In this document: in pieces, positions 25,524-33,606 of the stretch | How positions within the stretch are numbered: position 1 is the stretch's first letter | Layout: the number at the start of each line of letters is the position of its first letter | Source of the DNA: Paenibacillus roseus | GTDB lineage: Bacteria; Bacillota; Bacilli; Paenibacillales; Paenibacillaceae | DNA: 64,000 nt | Assembly: GCF_016424485.1 (NCBI RefSeq) | Contig: NZ_JAELUP010000103.1 | Location: 875,307 to 939,306 of the forward strand | Direction of reading: 5' to 3' | Notes under the pieces: model-generated | What the model saw: the letters and a program-made list of their open reading frames with translations, nothing else | Database searches by the model: none | Told to the model about the DNA's origin: nothing | Made by a program: the position numbers and the translations under genes

Positions 25524-26864
25524 ATGGCAAACCGTAAACAGTTGAAATTGGGTGTAATTATTCAAGGTGTCGGAGGCAATATGTCAGCGTGGCGTCACCC
25601 TGATGCGATAGCTGATGCCAGCATCAACATCGATTATTACAAACAGCAGGCTTTGACTGCTGAAGAAGGTAAATTTGATTTGGTGTTTATCGCAGACGGT
25701 CTGTATATTACGGAGAAATCGATTCCTCATTTTCTGAACCGATTTGAGCCCATTACAATATTATCGGCCATCGGCGCCGTTACATCCAAAATCGGTCTGG
25801 TTGGCACGCTTTCCACTTCTTACAGCGAACCGTTCACAGTAGCCCGCCAATTTGCCTCAATCGATCATATCAGCCGGGGCAGGTCGGGCTGGAACGTCGT
25901 AACCTCCCCACTTGAAGGGTCTGCCTCCAACTTCAGCAAAGCTGAGCATCCTGCGCACCCCGAGCGCTATCGGATTGCTGAGGAATACCTGGAAGTCGCA
26001 CGCGGGCTGTGGGACTCGTGGGAAGATGATGCTTTCGTACGCGACAAGGAGAGCGGACAATTCTTTGATCCCGAGAAGCTGCATCGCCTGAACCACAGTG
26101 GGGAATTTTTCTCCGTGCAGGGACCTCTGAACATTGCCAGATCCCGGCAAGGGCAGCCGGTCGTCTTCCAGGCTGGCTCCTCCGACGCCGGTCGGAATCT
26201 CGCAGCCAAGTCCGCCGATGCTGTGTTCACTGGACATGAGACGTTGGAATTGGCACAGGCGTTCTACGCGGATGTCAAAGCGCGCGCAGCCGCCCAAGGC
26301 CGCTCGGAGGATAATATTGTCATTATGCCGGGGATCGGAGTAATTGTTGGTGAGACCGAGGAGGAGGCCGAGCGCAAATATCAGGAGATGGTAAGCCTCA
26401 TCTCTATCGAGAATGCAATCGATTATTTGGGCCGCTTCTTTGAGCACCATGATTTCTCCCAATATCCGCTTGATGAGCCGTTCCCGGACCTGGGCGATTT
26501 GGGCAACAACAGCTTCCGCAGTACGACCGACAAGATCAAGCAGGCTGCGCTGGAGCAGGGACTAACGCTTCGCCAGGTAGCGCTGAATTCGGTTGCGTCA
26601 AGAAGCAAATTCATCGGCACGCCGGAGAAAGTTGCGGATTTGATCCAGCAATGGTATGAGGAAAAGGGAGCCGACGGCTTCATTATCCATCCGGGCACGC
26701 CTAACGGGTTGCAGGATTTCACGCGGCTGGTTGTTCCGATTTTGCAGGAGCGCGGCATTTTTCGCACGGAATATGAAGACGATACATTAAGAGGAAATTT
26801 GGGACTGACTGTTCCGGAAAACCGTTACACAAAATCCAGGAGGCTAGAACATGTCAGCAACTAA
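25524..26864 (+). CDS. ytnJ: NtaA/DszA-type flavin monooxygenase (YtnJ/CmoJ-like)
   Basis: A 446-residue luciferase-fold monooxygenase of the NtaA/SnaA/DszA family. Diagnostic stretches are KLGVIIQGVGGNMSAWRHP, NRFEPITILSAIGAVTSKIGL, SRGRSGWNVVTSPLEGSA (the GWNxVTS motif) and PVVFQAGSSDAGRNLAAKSA. The gene has AGAGGAGGAAG upstream. In B. subtilis YtnJ (CmoJ) is the second two-component flavin monooxygenase of the ytm operon. Two such enzymes in one operon suggest successive or alternative oxidations of S-substituted N-acetylcysteines. The last 14 nt overlap the glutaredoxin-like gene. Confidence 0.86.
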   Translation: MANRKQLKLGVIIQGVGGNMSAWRHPDAIADASINIDYYKQQALTAEEGKFDLVFIADGLYITEKSIPHFLNRFEPITILSAIGAVTSKIGLVGTLSTSYSEPFTVARQFASIDHISRGRSGWNVVTSPLEGSASNFSKAEHPAHPERYRIAEEYLEVARGLWDSWEDDAFVRDKESGQFFDPEKLHRLNHSGEFFSVQGPLNIARSRQGQPVVFQAGSSDAGRNLAAKSADAVFTGHETLELAQAFYADVKARAAAQGRSEDNIVIMPGIGVIVGETEEEAERKYQEMVSLISIENAIDYLGRFFEHHDFSQYPLDEPFPDLGDLGNNSFRSTTDKIKQAALEQGLTLRQVALNSVASRSKFIGTPEKVADLIQQWYEEKGADGFIIHPGTPNGLQDFTRLVVPILQERGIFRTEYEDDTLRGNLGLTVPENRYTKSRRLEHVSN

Positions 26865-27111
26865 AAAAGTTGTTCTATGGAGCAAAACAGGTTGTCATTA
26901 CTGTGCAGGCGTAAAAGATTTGCTCAGCAATCATAATATTGCTTATGAAAATATTAGCGTAGACGGCAATGATGTGCTGAGAGATGTGCTGGAAGTTAAA
27001 TACGGAGTACGCCATGTGCCGGTTGTTGAGGTTGGTTCGGCTGACGGCAGCAGCTATGTCGGGTGGACGAATTTGAATCTGGAAGAACTTGAAACGCTTC
27101 TTCACGCTTAA
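26851..27111 (+). CDS. ytnI: Glutaredoxin-like redox protein (YtnI-like)
   Basis: An 86-residue thioredoxin-fold protein with the redox motif CHYC (residues 15-18) in SKTGCHYCAGVKDLL and the cis-proline region RHVPVVEVG. This fits the NrdH/glutaredoxin group. It overlaps the upstream monooxygenase by 14 nt and is the last gene of the operon. YtnI occupies a similar position in B. subtilis. A role in reducing a disulfide or sulfenic intermediate of cysteine salvage is inferred. Confidence 0.85.
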   Translation: MSATKKVVLWSKTGCHYCAGVKDLLSNHNIAYENISVDGNDVLRDVLEVKYGVRHVPVVEVGSADGSSYVGWTNLNLEELETLLHA

Positions 27112-27176
27112 GATTTGCAAACTCATACCCAGTACGTTAGTATCTGTAAGAAAACCTCTCATTAAAAATGACGGAG

Positions 27177-27337
27177 GGGCTGTCCCAAAAGTGTTCGCAC
27201 GGTAGGGGAACATCCCAATTTTTAAGCGAAAAGGACCTCAAATTCCACTATAAAGTGGAGGTTGAGGTCCTTTTTTTCGATGAAATTCGGTTTTAAGTGA
27301 GGCTAGAAAAATCACAAATTGACTTTCGGGACAGCCC
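27177..27337. mobile_element. MITE-like element with 16-bp inverted terminal repeats
   Basis: GGGCTGTCCCAAAAGT (27177-27192) and ACTTTCGGGACAGCCC (27322-27337) are inverted repeats matching 15 of 16 positions and bound a 161-bp element without coding capacity. Inside, a nested hairpin (AAAGGACCTCAA...TTGAGGTCCTTT, with TCCAC/GTGGA within) ends in a T-run. Ends beginning GGGCTGTCCC are reminiscent of IS1182-type elements in Bacillales (recollection, unverified). No clear target-site duplication was seen. It lies between the sulfur operon and the chemoreceptor gene, and its internal hairpin may terminate the operon. Confidence 0.65.
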
Positions 27338-27511
27338 TTTTTTTCATACGCTGGCTTTGCCTGACATATATTCGATCCTTTTATCAGTTTGATAAAATAT
27401 TTATTTGTTGTAACCTTACATCGATGTTAAATAAATTTTCTTTATATGTTAAAATAACTTTCATACAGGTAAAAAGATACATATAGATATAGGTCGATGG
27501 AGGGGGATGTC

Positions 27512-29716
27512 ATGTTTGATTGGTTAGGATGGAGGACGGGGATGCCGCTATGGTGGTCCTATCGGCTTAATTCCGGTATGAAGGAGGATGTCGAAGAGAG
27601 CTTTGAAGGCATTGCCCAGACTCGTAAGGCACTGCTCCAATCATGGGCGGATGACTGCTGGGGACATCTGGAACGCCTTGCCTCACAGCTCGTGCAGTTG
27701 CAACGAGCGGGAGATAGGCTTGATGGTTTGAATGTCGGGCTGGAGCCGCTGTTCAGAGAGACCTATACGAGAGCAGGCGATTTTACAGAACTGTTCATGT
27801 TGGACACGAGTGGAAGAATAGTTCACACAACTTGCGGTGAGCGTGCAAATCATTCGTCCGAGATTGGCAGGGGGCTCATATATACGGAGGCGCCCCCGGA
27901 AGGGCAAAAATGTTTGTACGGACCGTATGCCGACCCGGTTACTTTGGCGCTTGGGCCGCGATCTTCTGCCTTCCATGACAAAATGACACTGATGTTCCTG
28001 CTGCCGCTCTCCTGCGACGGGAAACGATGGGGAACGCTTTGCGGACGGGTCCCCAATGACGTCATCGGCGATTTAATCCAGCGCGAATCCGGTCATATCT
28101 ATCCGGATTCGGGGGACAACTATATTTTTATGGCCAAGCCGGGCTTGCAGACCGATATCCAACCGGGTACGGCATTATCCAGAAGCCGGTTCGAGGATCG
28201 AACCTTTACTCATGGCGAGAACCTTAAGGACGGTATTACGACCGCGTGGGGCACCGTAACGGTCACAGAACATACTGAACTGGAGCTGATATTCACCGAC
28301 CCGTCTACAGGGGAGCTCCATCCTGGGGTCGCGAATACAATTCGCAACGGAAGCAATCTGTATGTAGAGTTTCCAGGCTATTCGGATTATCGCCATATTC
28401 CCGTAATTGGGAAAGGGGTAACCTTCCAGCTTCCTCATTGTCCGGATGTATGGGGCATGATGTGCGAAGGAGATTTGGAGGAAGTATACCGGCTTCGCAG
28501 TATTTCTTACCGACAAAACCGGCTCCATAGCGGGCTTGCGGTACTATTCACATTTTTGATGGTCGTGGGCATGTACGTCCTGCTGCCGCTTGTCTCTGTC
28601 GGAACGGGGGCAGCGCTGGCCGGACTCATTACTGCCGGATATGGAATTTTAAGCATTCGGCTGTTGCACAGGAGAAGCTCCCTTCGGGTTGTCCAGCAGC
28701 TGCGAAATATTAACCGTTTTATTCGGATTAACGCCGAGGGCAGCGGTGACCTGACGCAGCGTCTGGATACCGGGCAGTTTGATCAGGATGAGATTCGCGA
28801 GTTGGCCAAATGGATTAACAATATGATCGACTCTCTGGAGGGAATCATGCTGCAGGTGAAAATGACAGCTGGAGACGTGCTGTCAAGCCAGACGCGAATG
28901 AGCCAGTCGACGTCTTCTACAGAAGGAACAGCGCATTCCGTTAATCAAAAAATCCATGAGATGATTGGCAGCCTTCGTCACCAACTGAAGGATATTGAAG
29001 TTGCCAAAGATGTTGCCAATCAGATGAGAAGCACCCTCTGGGAGTTAGAAGAGCAGGCATCTGGCCAGATTGCCGTTGCGCGTAGCGAGGTGGATCGGAT
29101 TGGGGACAAGATGGATCATATTGCGTTGAAGGTGAAGGAAACGAACAATACGATTACGGCATTCATGGAGACGATGCAGGAAATTCAAAATGTGCTCCAT
29201 GTCATTGAGGAAATATCGAGCCAGACAAATCTGCTTGCACTAAATGCCTCTATTGAAGCGGCCAGAGTAGGCGAGCACGGCAAGGGGTTCAATGTCGTTG
29301 CAACGGAAATCCGCAAGCTGGCAGAACGGACAAAGGAATCAACGGATCACGTAAAGGGCATTGTGCAGCAAATCTATTCGAGTGCCGGCCGCGCTTTTGC
29401 TTCCATGGAAGAGGGGAACCAGGTTGTGGCCGAAGGTACGGCGCTTGTATCGGCAGCTTCAGAGCTTCTTGGCGGAGCACAGGCTGAGGATACGCTGAAA
29501 ACCAGGGTTGTGGACGAGGTTGTGACCTTGATGGAGCAAATTGCGGCAGTCAGCATCGAAAGCCGGCGCGTCTCGATCGATGTGGAATACAAATTGAAGG
29601 AATTGGCTCATGTCATGAATCATGCTCGCAATACTTCCGGGCATGTGGAGGCCATTGCCGGGGTGTTGCAGCAGTTGGTTGGGCAGTTCCGGCTGACCGA
29701 TACACGGAGAAGATGA
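27512..29716 (+). CDS. Methyl-accepting chemotaxis-type receptor with an unusual layout
   Basis: A 734-residue receptor. Residues about 60-330 form a sensor-like region (ELFMLDTSGRIVHTT and following) with no preceding transmembrane helix. Two adjacent hydrophobic segments lie at about 339-388, then a HAMP-like region (about 395-445), then the coiled-coil signalling domain. Its conserved tip is EISSQTNLLALNASIEAARV (about residues 568-588). ATG 27512 has GGAGGGG upstream. Because both ends flank a single membrane hairpin, the sensor is probably cytoplasmic. It would signal through CheA/CheW to the flagellar motor; the ligand is unknown. The gene stands alone and ends at a terminator. Confidence 0.85.
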   Translation: MFDWLGWRTGMPLWWSYRLNSGMKEDVEESFEGIAQTRKALLQSWADDCWGHLERLASQLVQLQRAGDRLDGLNVGLEPLFRETYTRAGDFTELFMLDTSGRIVHTTCGERANHSSEIGRGLIYTEAPPEGQKCLYGPYADPVTLALGPRSSAFHDKMTLMFLLPLSCDGKRWGTLCGRVPNDVIGDLIQRESGHIYPDSGDNYIFMAKPGLQTDIQPGTALSRSRFEDRTFTHGENLKDGITTAWGTVTVTEHTELELIFTDPSTGELHPGVANTIRNGSNLYVEFPGYSDYRHIPVIGKGVTFQLPHCPDVWGMMCEGDLEEVYRLRSISYRQNRLHSGLAVLFTFLMVVGMYVLLPLVSVGTGAALAGLITAGYGILSIRLLHRRSSLRVVQQLRNINRFIRINAEGSGDLTQRLDTGQFDQDEIRELAKWINNMIDSLEGIMLQVKMTAGDVLSSQTRMSQSTSSTEGTAHSVNQKIHEMIGSLRHQLKDIEVAKDVANQMRSTLWELEEQASGQIAVARSEVDRIGDKMDHIALKVKETNNTITAFMETMQEIQNVLHVIEEISSQTNLLALNASIEAARVGEHGKGFNVVATEIRKLAERTKESTDHVKGIVQQIYSSAGRAFASMEEGNQVVAEGTALVSAASELLGGAQAEDTLKTRVVDEVVTLMEQIAAVSIESRRVSIDVEYKLKELAHVMNHARNTSGHVEAIAGVLQQLVGQFRLTDTRRR

Positions 29717-29761
29717 TTCCGTTTTCTGCAGACCTGTTGATTCGCAGTTGCTATAAGAAGA

Positions 29762-29805
29762 GGGGAGTCATTCGGTATAATTGCCGGATGGCTCCCTCCT
29801 TTTTC
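29762..29805 (+). terminator. Terminator after the chemoreceptor gene
   Basis: GGGGAGTCATTCGG pairs with CCGGATGGCTCCC and is followed by TCCTTTTT. Confidence 0.82.
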
Positions 29806-29818
29806 TTGTTGAGCTTGT

Positions 29819-29868
29819 TTGACATGAAACCAAAAGGTGTTATATACTAAGCGAAACCAAAAGGTTTC
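29819..29868 (+). promoter_or_regulatory. Promoter with repeated operator for the SRPBCC/ArsR pair
   Basis: TTGACA (29819-29824) and TATACT (29843-29848), 18 bp apart. GAAACCAAAAGGT occurs twice, at 29826-29838 (in the spacer) and 29853-29865 (just after -10), 27 bp start to start. The second copy extends to the 16-bp palindrome GAAACCAAAAGGTTTC (29853-29868). Such repeats bracketing a -10 box fit autorepression by the ArsR protein encoded downstream. Confidence 0.7.
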
Positions 29869-29991
29869 CTAATTGCCGCTAGCTGATGAATGGGACTGGC
29901 AATAGCAGCAGGCATTCAAGCAAGGCGAGCAATAGGACGAGTCATGAAGAAGTGAATCGATTTTGATAATGACAGGAGGACTATTCAAGTT

Positions 29992-30423
29992 ATGAGTGAA
30001 CATATGGAAAGCCGGTTGCCGGATATACGCAAGACGGTTGTTTTTAACGCCTCTATCGAAAAAACATGGGAAGCTGTTGCAACCTCTGAGGGGCTGGAAG
30101 CCTGGTTCATGCCAAATGATTTTGAGCCTGTGGAAGGTCATGAGTTTCATCTGAATGCCGCGCAGTTCGGCATGTCTCCGTGCACAGTCATTGAAGTTGA
30201 CCGACCTAATCGGCTGGCATTTCGCTGGGGCAAGGACTGGACAATTACGATGGAGCTTAAAGATTTGGGCGGGAAAACGGAATTTACATTGATTCACTCC
30301 GGATGGGCTGCTGACACGGTAACGGAATTTGGAGATTCGCATACCGTCATCCGCGGCCGGATGGAGGGCGGCTGGGAACCGATGGTCGATAAAAGGCTGC
30401 GCGCGCTGGTTGAGGGTCAATGA
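29992..30423 (+). CDS. SRPBCC (AHSA1-like) domain protein
   Basis: A 143-residue START-like/AHSA1 fold protein. It has the typical opening RKTVVFNASIEKTWEAVATSEGL, the middle FRWGKDWTITMELKD, and the closing helix GRMEGGWEPMVDKRLRALVE. Such proteins bind hydrophobic ligands in a helix-grip cavity. It is paired by a 4-nt overlap with an ArsR-type repressor, a very common Bacillales arrangement whose ligand is generally unknown. AGGAGG lies 11 nt before ATG 29992. Confidence 0.85.
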   Translation: MSEHMESRLPDIRKTVVFNASIEKTWEAVATSEGLEAWFMPNDFEPVEGHEFHLNAAQFGMSPCTVIEVDRPNRLAFRWGKDWTITMELKDLGGKTEFTLIHSGWAADTVTEFGDSHTVIRGRMEGGWEPMVDKRLRALVEGQ

Positions 30424-30740
30424 CGGCTCCACTGCCGAAGTACGATGTCTTCCAAGCGATTGCCGACCCGACACGCCGCAAGCTTATGGAACTATTGTCG
30501 GGCGAAGAGCTGTCGGTGACGGCGCTCAGCAGTCATTTTCCGATTACCCGTACAGCCGTTTCCAAGCATTTGCGTGTTTTGCAAGAAGCCGGGCTTGTCC
30601 GTGAGCGCAAGGCGGGCAGAGAGACGCGCTACTCCTTGCAGGCAGCCCCACTGTTGGAGCTGAAGCGCTGGCTTGGCTTCTATGAGCAGTATTGGGACAA
30701 CAAACTGGCTGCTTTGCAGCGCCTGGTGGAGTCCGAGTAA
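30420..30740 (+). CDS. ArsR-family transcriptional regulator
   Basis: A 106-residue winged-helix repressor: FQAIADPTRRKLMELLSGEE, then the recognition helix TRTAVSKHLRVLQEAGLV, then the wing ERKAGRETRYSL. No metal-binding cysteines are visible, so it is of the SdpR/non-metal type. The start overlaps the SRPBCC gene stop (ATGA). It most likely represses its own operon through the repeated GAAACCAAAAGGT sites at 29826 and 29853. Confidence 0.9.
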   Translation: MTAPLPKYDVFQAIADPTRRKLMELLSGEELSVTALSSHFPITRTAVSKHLRVLQEAGLVRERKAGRETRYSLQAAPLLELKRWLGFYEQYWDNKLAALQRLVESE

Positions 30741-30759
30741 TACGATTTACAGGGAAATG

Positions 30760-30789
30760 TTGACAAATCCTGGTGTCAGATAATAAAAT
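30760..30789 (+). promoter_or_regulatory. Putative promoter of the second HpaB-like gene
   Basis: TTGACA (30760-30765) and TAAAAT (30784-30789) with an 18-bp spacer. It lies upstream of the hairpin at 30828-30875. Confidence 0.5.
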
Positions 30790-30827
30790 GTCTTCAGGTG
30801 TTATATTTTGGACAACCAAACGTATGG

Positions 30828-30875
30828 AGGTCTTATTTTCTTGAATCTAATCGGGGAAATAAGACCTTTTTCTTT
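30828..30875 (+). terminator. Leader terminator (possible attenuator) before the second HpaB-like gene
   Basis: AGGTCTTATTT (30828-30838) and AAATAAGACCT (30857-30867) form a perfect 11-bp stem followed by TTTTTCTTT. It lies between a likely promoter and the coding start at 30930, so transcripts must read through it. A 37-codon open frame (TTG 30841 to TAG 30954) starts 10 nt after GGAGG, crosses the hairpin, and overlaps the main start by 25 nt. Confidence 0.6.
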
Positions 30876-30929
30876 CCGGGTCTGGCTACTTGTCCGATTG
30901 AGGTTGTTTGGTGGAAGCGGGGGAACGGA

Positions 30930-32384
30930 ATGTCTTCAGGCACACGATATTTAGAGCGTATTCAAGACGGCAGACAAGTATGGCTAAACGGGGAAGTTGT
31001 CAAAGATATTCCGCGGCATCCCGCATTTCGCGGGACTGTCCAGACGATTGCTTCCGTCCTTGACCTGCAGGACGATCCGGTTGTAGGCCCGCAGTTGATG
31101 TTCGAGACAGAGACAGGCGTCAGGGCGAATCTGGCCTATCTGGTGCCTGTCAATAAGGAAGATATTATCCGGCGTGGACGTTCGTTCAAGATCTGGTCGG
31201 ATGCGACGTTCGGTGTAATGAGCAGAATTGCGGGCTATTATCGCTCTCAAATTACAGGACTGTATATGAACCGTCATCTGATTGATCAGGAGCAGCCGCA
31301 TTATGCCGAAAGAATTGAAAAGTATTTCAATTATGTCCGCGATCACGATCTGCTGATCGCCTCTGCCGGACATGACCCGCAAATCGATAGGAGCAAGCCC
31401 GCCCATGAACTTGGGGATTTGTACACCGCTGTTCGCATAGTCAAGGAGACTGAAGAAGGGATCGTTGTCCGGGGAGCGAAGGTGCTTGCTACCGGCGGGG
31501 CCTATCTGGATGAAATCATGGTTGTACCGAATTCCAGAAGAACAGCAGCCGAGAAGCCGTATGCGCTGTTGTTCATTATTGCTGCGAATACCCCCGGCGT
31601 TTACCAAATCAGCCGTGAGTCGTTTGCCTCCCTGGACGAGGAAGACCATCCGCTAAGTTCCCGTTACGATGAGATGGACACCGTACTTGTGTTTGACGAT
31701 GCGTTCATTCCGTGGGAGCGGGTGATGGTGAAGGAAGATCCTGATACGTTGTGGAGGCTGCGCACCGACCCGGTCTCAAGTTTATATGGCCAACATGAGA
31801 TTATCGTCAGGCTGGCAAGCAAGCTGGAATTCGTACTGGCTGTTGCCGTTGAGCTTGCGGAATCGATCAGCATTACGAAGTTTGCTCATGTGCAGGAGAA
31901 ACTGGCGGAGCTGGCTTTTCAGGTGGAGTCGGTCAAAGCGTTATGGTATGCAGCCGAACACAGATCGGTTCTTCACCCTCTAGGGGTATGGCTCCCAGGC
32001 AAAGAAGAGCTTGTTGCAGCGAGAAACTTGGGCACCAAATATTATCCGAGAGCCATTGAAATTTTGCAGCAGCTTTCGGGTTCAGGCATGTTGCAGGCAC
32101 CATCGCGGCTCAGCGACCTGAGTGGACCGCTCGGCTCTCATTTGCAGAAATATTACCGCGGCGCTGACCGCGGCGCGGAGGAGCGGGCCAAGCTTCTGAA
32201 GCTGGCCTGGGATTTGGTTGGCAGTCGTCTGGGAGCCCGGCATGAGCTGTACGAGCGTTTTTATTCTGGCGATCCAGCGCGAACTTACGCGGGTCAGTAT
32301 GTGGAGTACGACAAGCGGGAACTGATTGATCGTTCAAGAGCTGCATGTATCGGCTCAGCCGGTTTCCGTCAAGCTGATGCCTGA
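30930..32384 (+). CDS. HpaB-family FADH2-dependent monooxygenase, paralogue 2
   Basis: A 484-residue paralogue of the protein at 10722-12179. The two share DPQIDRS, EEGIVVRGAK, HPLSSRYDEMDTVLVFDDAFIPWERV, GTKYYPRAIEILQQ and LAWDLVGSRLGARHELYERF. It belongs to the 4-hydroxyphenylacetate 3-hydroxylase/YoaI group and needs reduced FAD from an unlinked reductase. ATG 30930 has a weak GCGGGGG site, and the frame extends upstream without support. The C-terminal about 15 residues differ from paralogue 1. It has its own promoter and leader. The aromatic substrate is unknown. Confidence 0.85.
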   Translation: MSSGTRYLERIQDGRQVWLNGEVVKDIPRHPAFRGTVQTIASVLDLQDDPVVGPQLMFETETGVRANLAYLVPVNKEDIIRRGRSFKIWSDATFGVMSRIAGYYRSQITGLYMNRHLIDQEQPHYAERIEKYFNYVRDHDLLIASAGHDPQIDRSKPAHELGDLYTAVRIVKETEEGIVVRGAKVLATGGAYLDEIMVVPNSRRTAAEKPYALLFIIAANTPGVYQISRESFASLDEEDHPLSSRYDEMDTVLVFDDAFIPWERVMVKEDPDTLWRLRTDPVSSLYGQHEIIVRLASKLEFVLAVAVELAESISITKFAHVQEKLAELAFQVESVKALWYAAEHRSVLHPLGVWLPGKEELVAARNLGTKYYPRAIEILQQLSGSGMLQAPSRLSDLSGPLGSHLQKYYRGADRGAEERAKLLKLAWDLVGSRLGARHELYERFYSGDPARTYAGQYVEYDKRELIDRSRAACIGSAGFRQADA

Positions 32385-32535
32385 TGTATTCGCGGCATAC
32401 GTCCGCTTGTGCCGGAAGCCGGGGCGTTGATCCTGGACGGATGGAAGGAAATCCAGTTGGAATCCGTATAAGCCTGTACCATGTATCCATTAGTAGATGC
32501 ATGATGCAGGCGTTTTGTTTTTAGAAGCAGCGGGA

Positions 32536-33393
32536 TCATGGAGATTCAGGTCGCTTGCTGTAAACGGACGGCGCCTGTCCACTCCACTTCCTGAACTGTC
32601 TGGAGAAGTACAGGGCGTCGCTATATCCGACGGAGGACGCAATCTGTTTGATGGATAACTGGCCTTCTTGCAGCAGCTGGGCGGCTCTCTCCATACGGAT
32701 TCGCAGCAAATATTGCATCGGAGATAGTCCGGTTGCCGCGCGAAACATTTTGGATAGATAGGTTCGATGGTAACCCAGTGACTTGGCAATATGGTCGATC
32801 GACAGCGGCTGGGCGTATTGCAGGTTCAGCCAATTGATGGTACGGGATATTTGGCGCTGTATGTCCGATTCCGTGACTGCTGCCGGAGCGAGCTGCGCAT
32901 TGTTGGCAAGCGCAAGTCTGTACAACAAGAGCTGCAGATGTCCCGATGCTTTGAGATCAGCAAGCTGAGGGTAGGCCGTATCTTTTAGGGCGTCTTGCAT
33001 GTTGCGGTATTCAGCCATGATCTGCTCATCCGGTTCCGCATGAATGACACAGTTGCCTTGCACGATTCCGATATCCGCCATCAGGGCGACATGATGATAA
33101 GGGGTAAAGGCTGCCCATGCATACTGCCATGGGAAACGTGGATCGGCGGCGTAACTGACCAGCTTGCCCGGCATGATGACGAAGGTGTCGCCTGCACGGC
33201 AATTGTAACGCTTGCCGTCAGACTCGAACCAGCCCTTCCCTTCGATAACTGTATGGATCAGTACATATTCATGGACTGTAGGGCCAATCCGGTGTTTGGC
33301 CTCAGGCTGGGCTTCTCCGCAAAAGAGAACGGAAAGCCCGGATTTTCGCAGGGAGGCATTGAATTTCACATGATACCAGCGATGTTCCTTCAT
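32536..33393 (-). CDS. AraC-family regulator with an N-terminal cupin domain
   Basis: A 285-residue regulator. The N-terminal AraC-binding cupin (about residues 10-110) has a sugar-sensor layout (VHEYVLIHTVIEGKGWFESDGK, then AGDTFVIMPG). The C-terminal double helix-turn-helix (about 185-282) has LSIDHIAKSLGYHRTYLSKMFRAATG and IKQIASSVGYSDALYFSRQFRKW. ATG 33393 has AAGGAG upstream; the longer frame to 33438 is less supported. It is divergent from the alpha-galactosidase gene and is the natural candidate to activate it in response to an alpha-galactoside. Confidence 0.9.
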   Translation of the reverse strand: MKEHRWYHVKFNASLRKSGLSVLFCGEAQPEAKHRIGPTVHEYVLIHTVIEGKGWFESDGKRYNCRAGDTFVIMPGKLVSYAADPRFPWQYAWAAFTPYHHVALMADIGIVQGNCVIHAEPDEQIMAEYRNMQDALKDTAYPQLADLKASGHLQLLLYRLALANNAQLAPAAVTESDIQRQISRTINWLNLQYAQPLSIDHIAKSLGYHRTYLSKMFRAATGLSPMQYLLRIRMERAAQLLQEGQLSIKQIASSVGYSDALYFSRQFRKWSGQAPSVYSKRPESP

Positions 33394-33606
33394 CCTCGAT
33401 TTCACTCCTTGGTTGGCAAAGAAACAGACTGGAAGCAATTTTATTATACAATATCATACTTTTCAAAGTGATCCATCAGACTACAAATGTCCATATATAT
33501 CTTCATTCCTTCCATATTCCTCAATGACGCCATTCCCTATAATAAAAATATTCGGAGCTAATCCAATACAATTACAACATTCAAGCCTTCACAGGAGGGA
33601 CCAAAA

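Noticed and set aside
32385..32510. Possible coding remnant after the second HpaB-like gene
   Set aside because: No frame continues a recognisable protein; treated as plain intergenic DNA.
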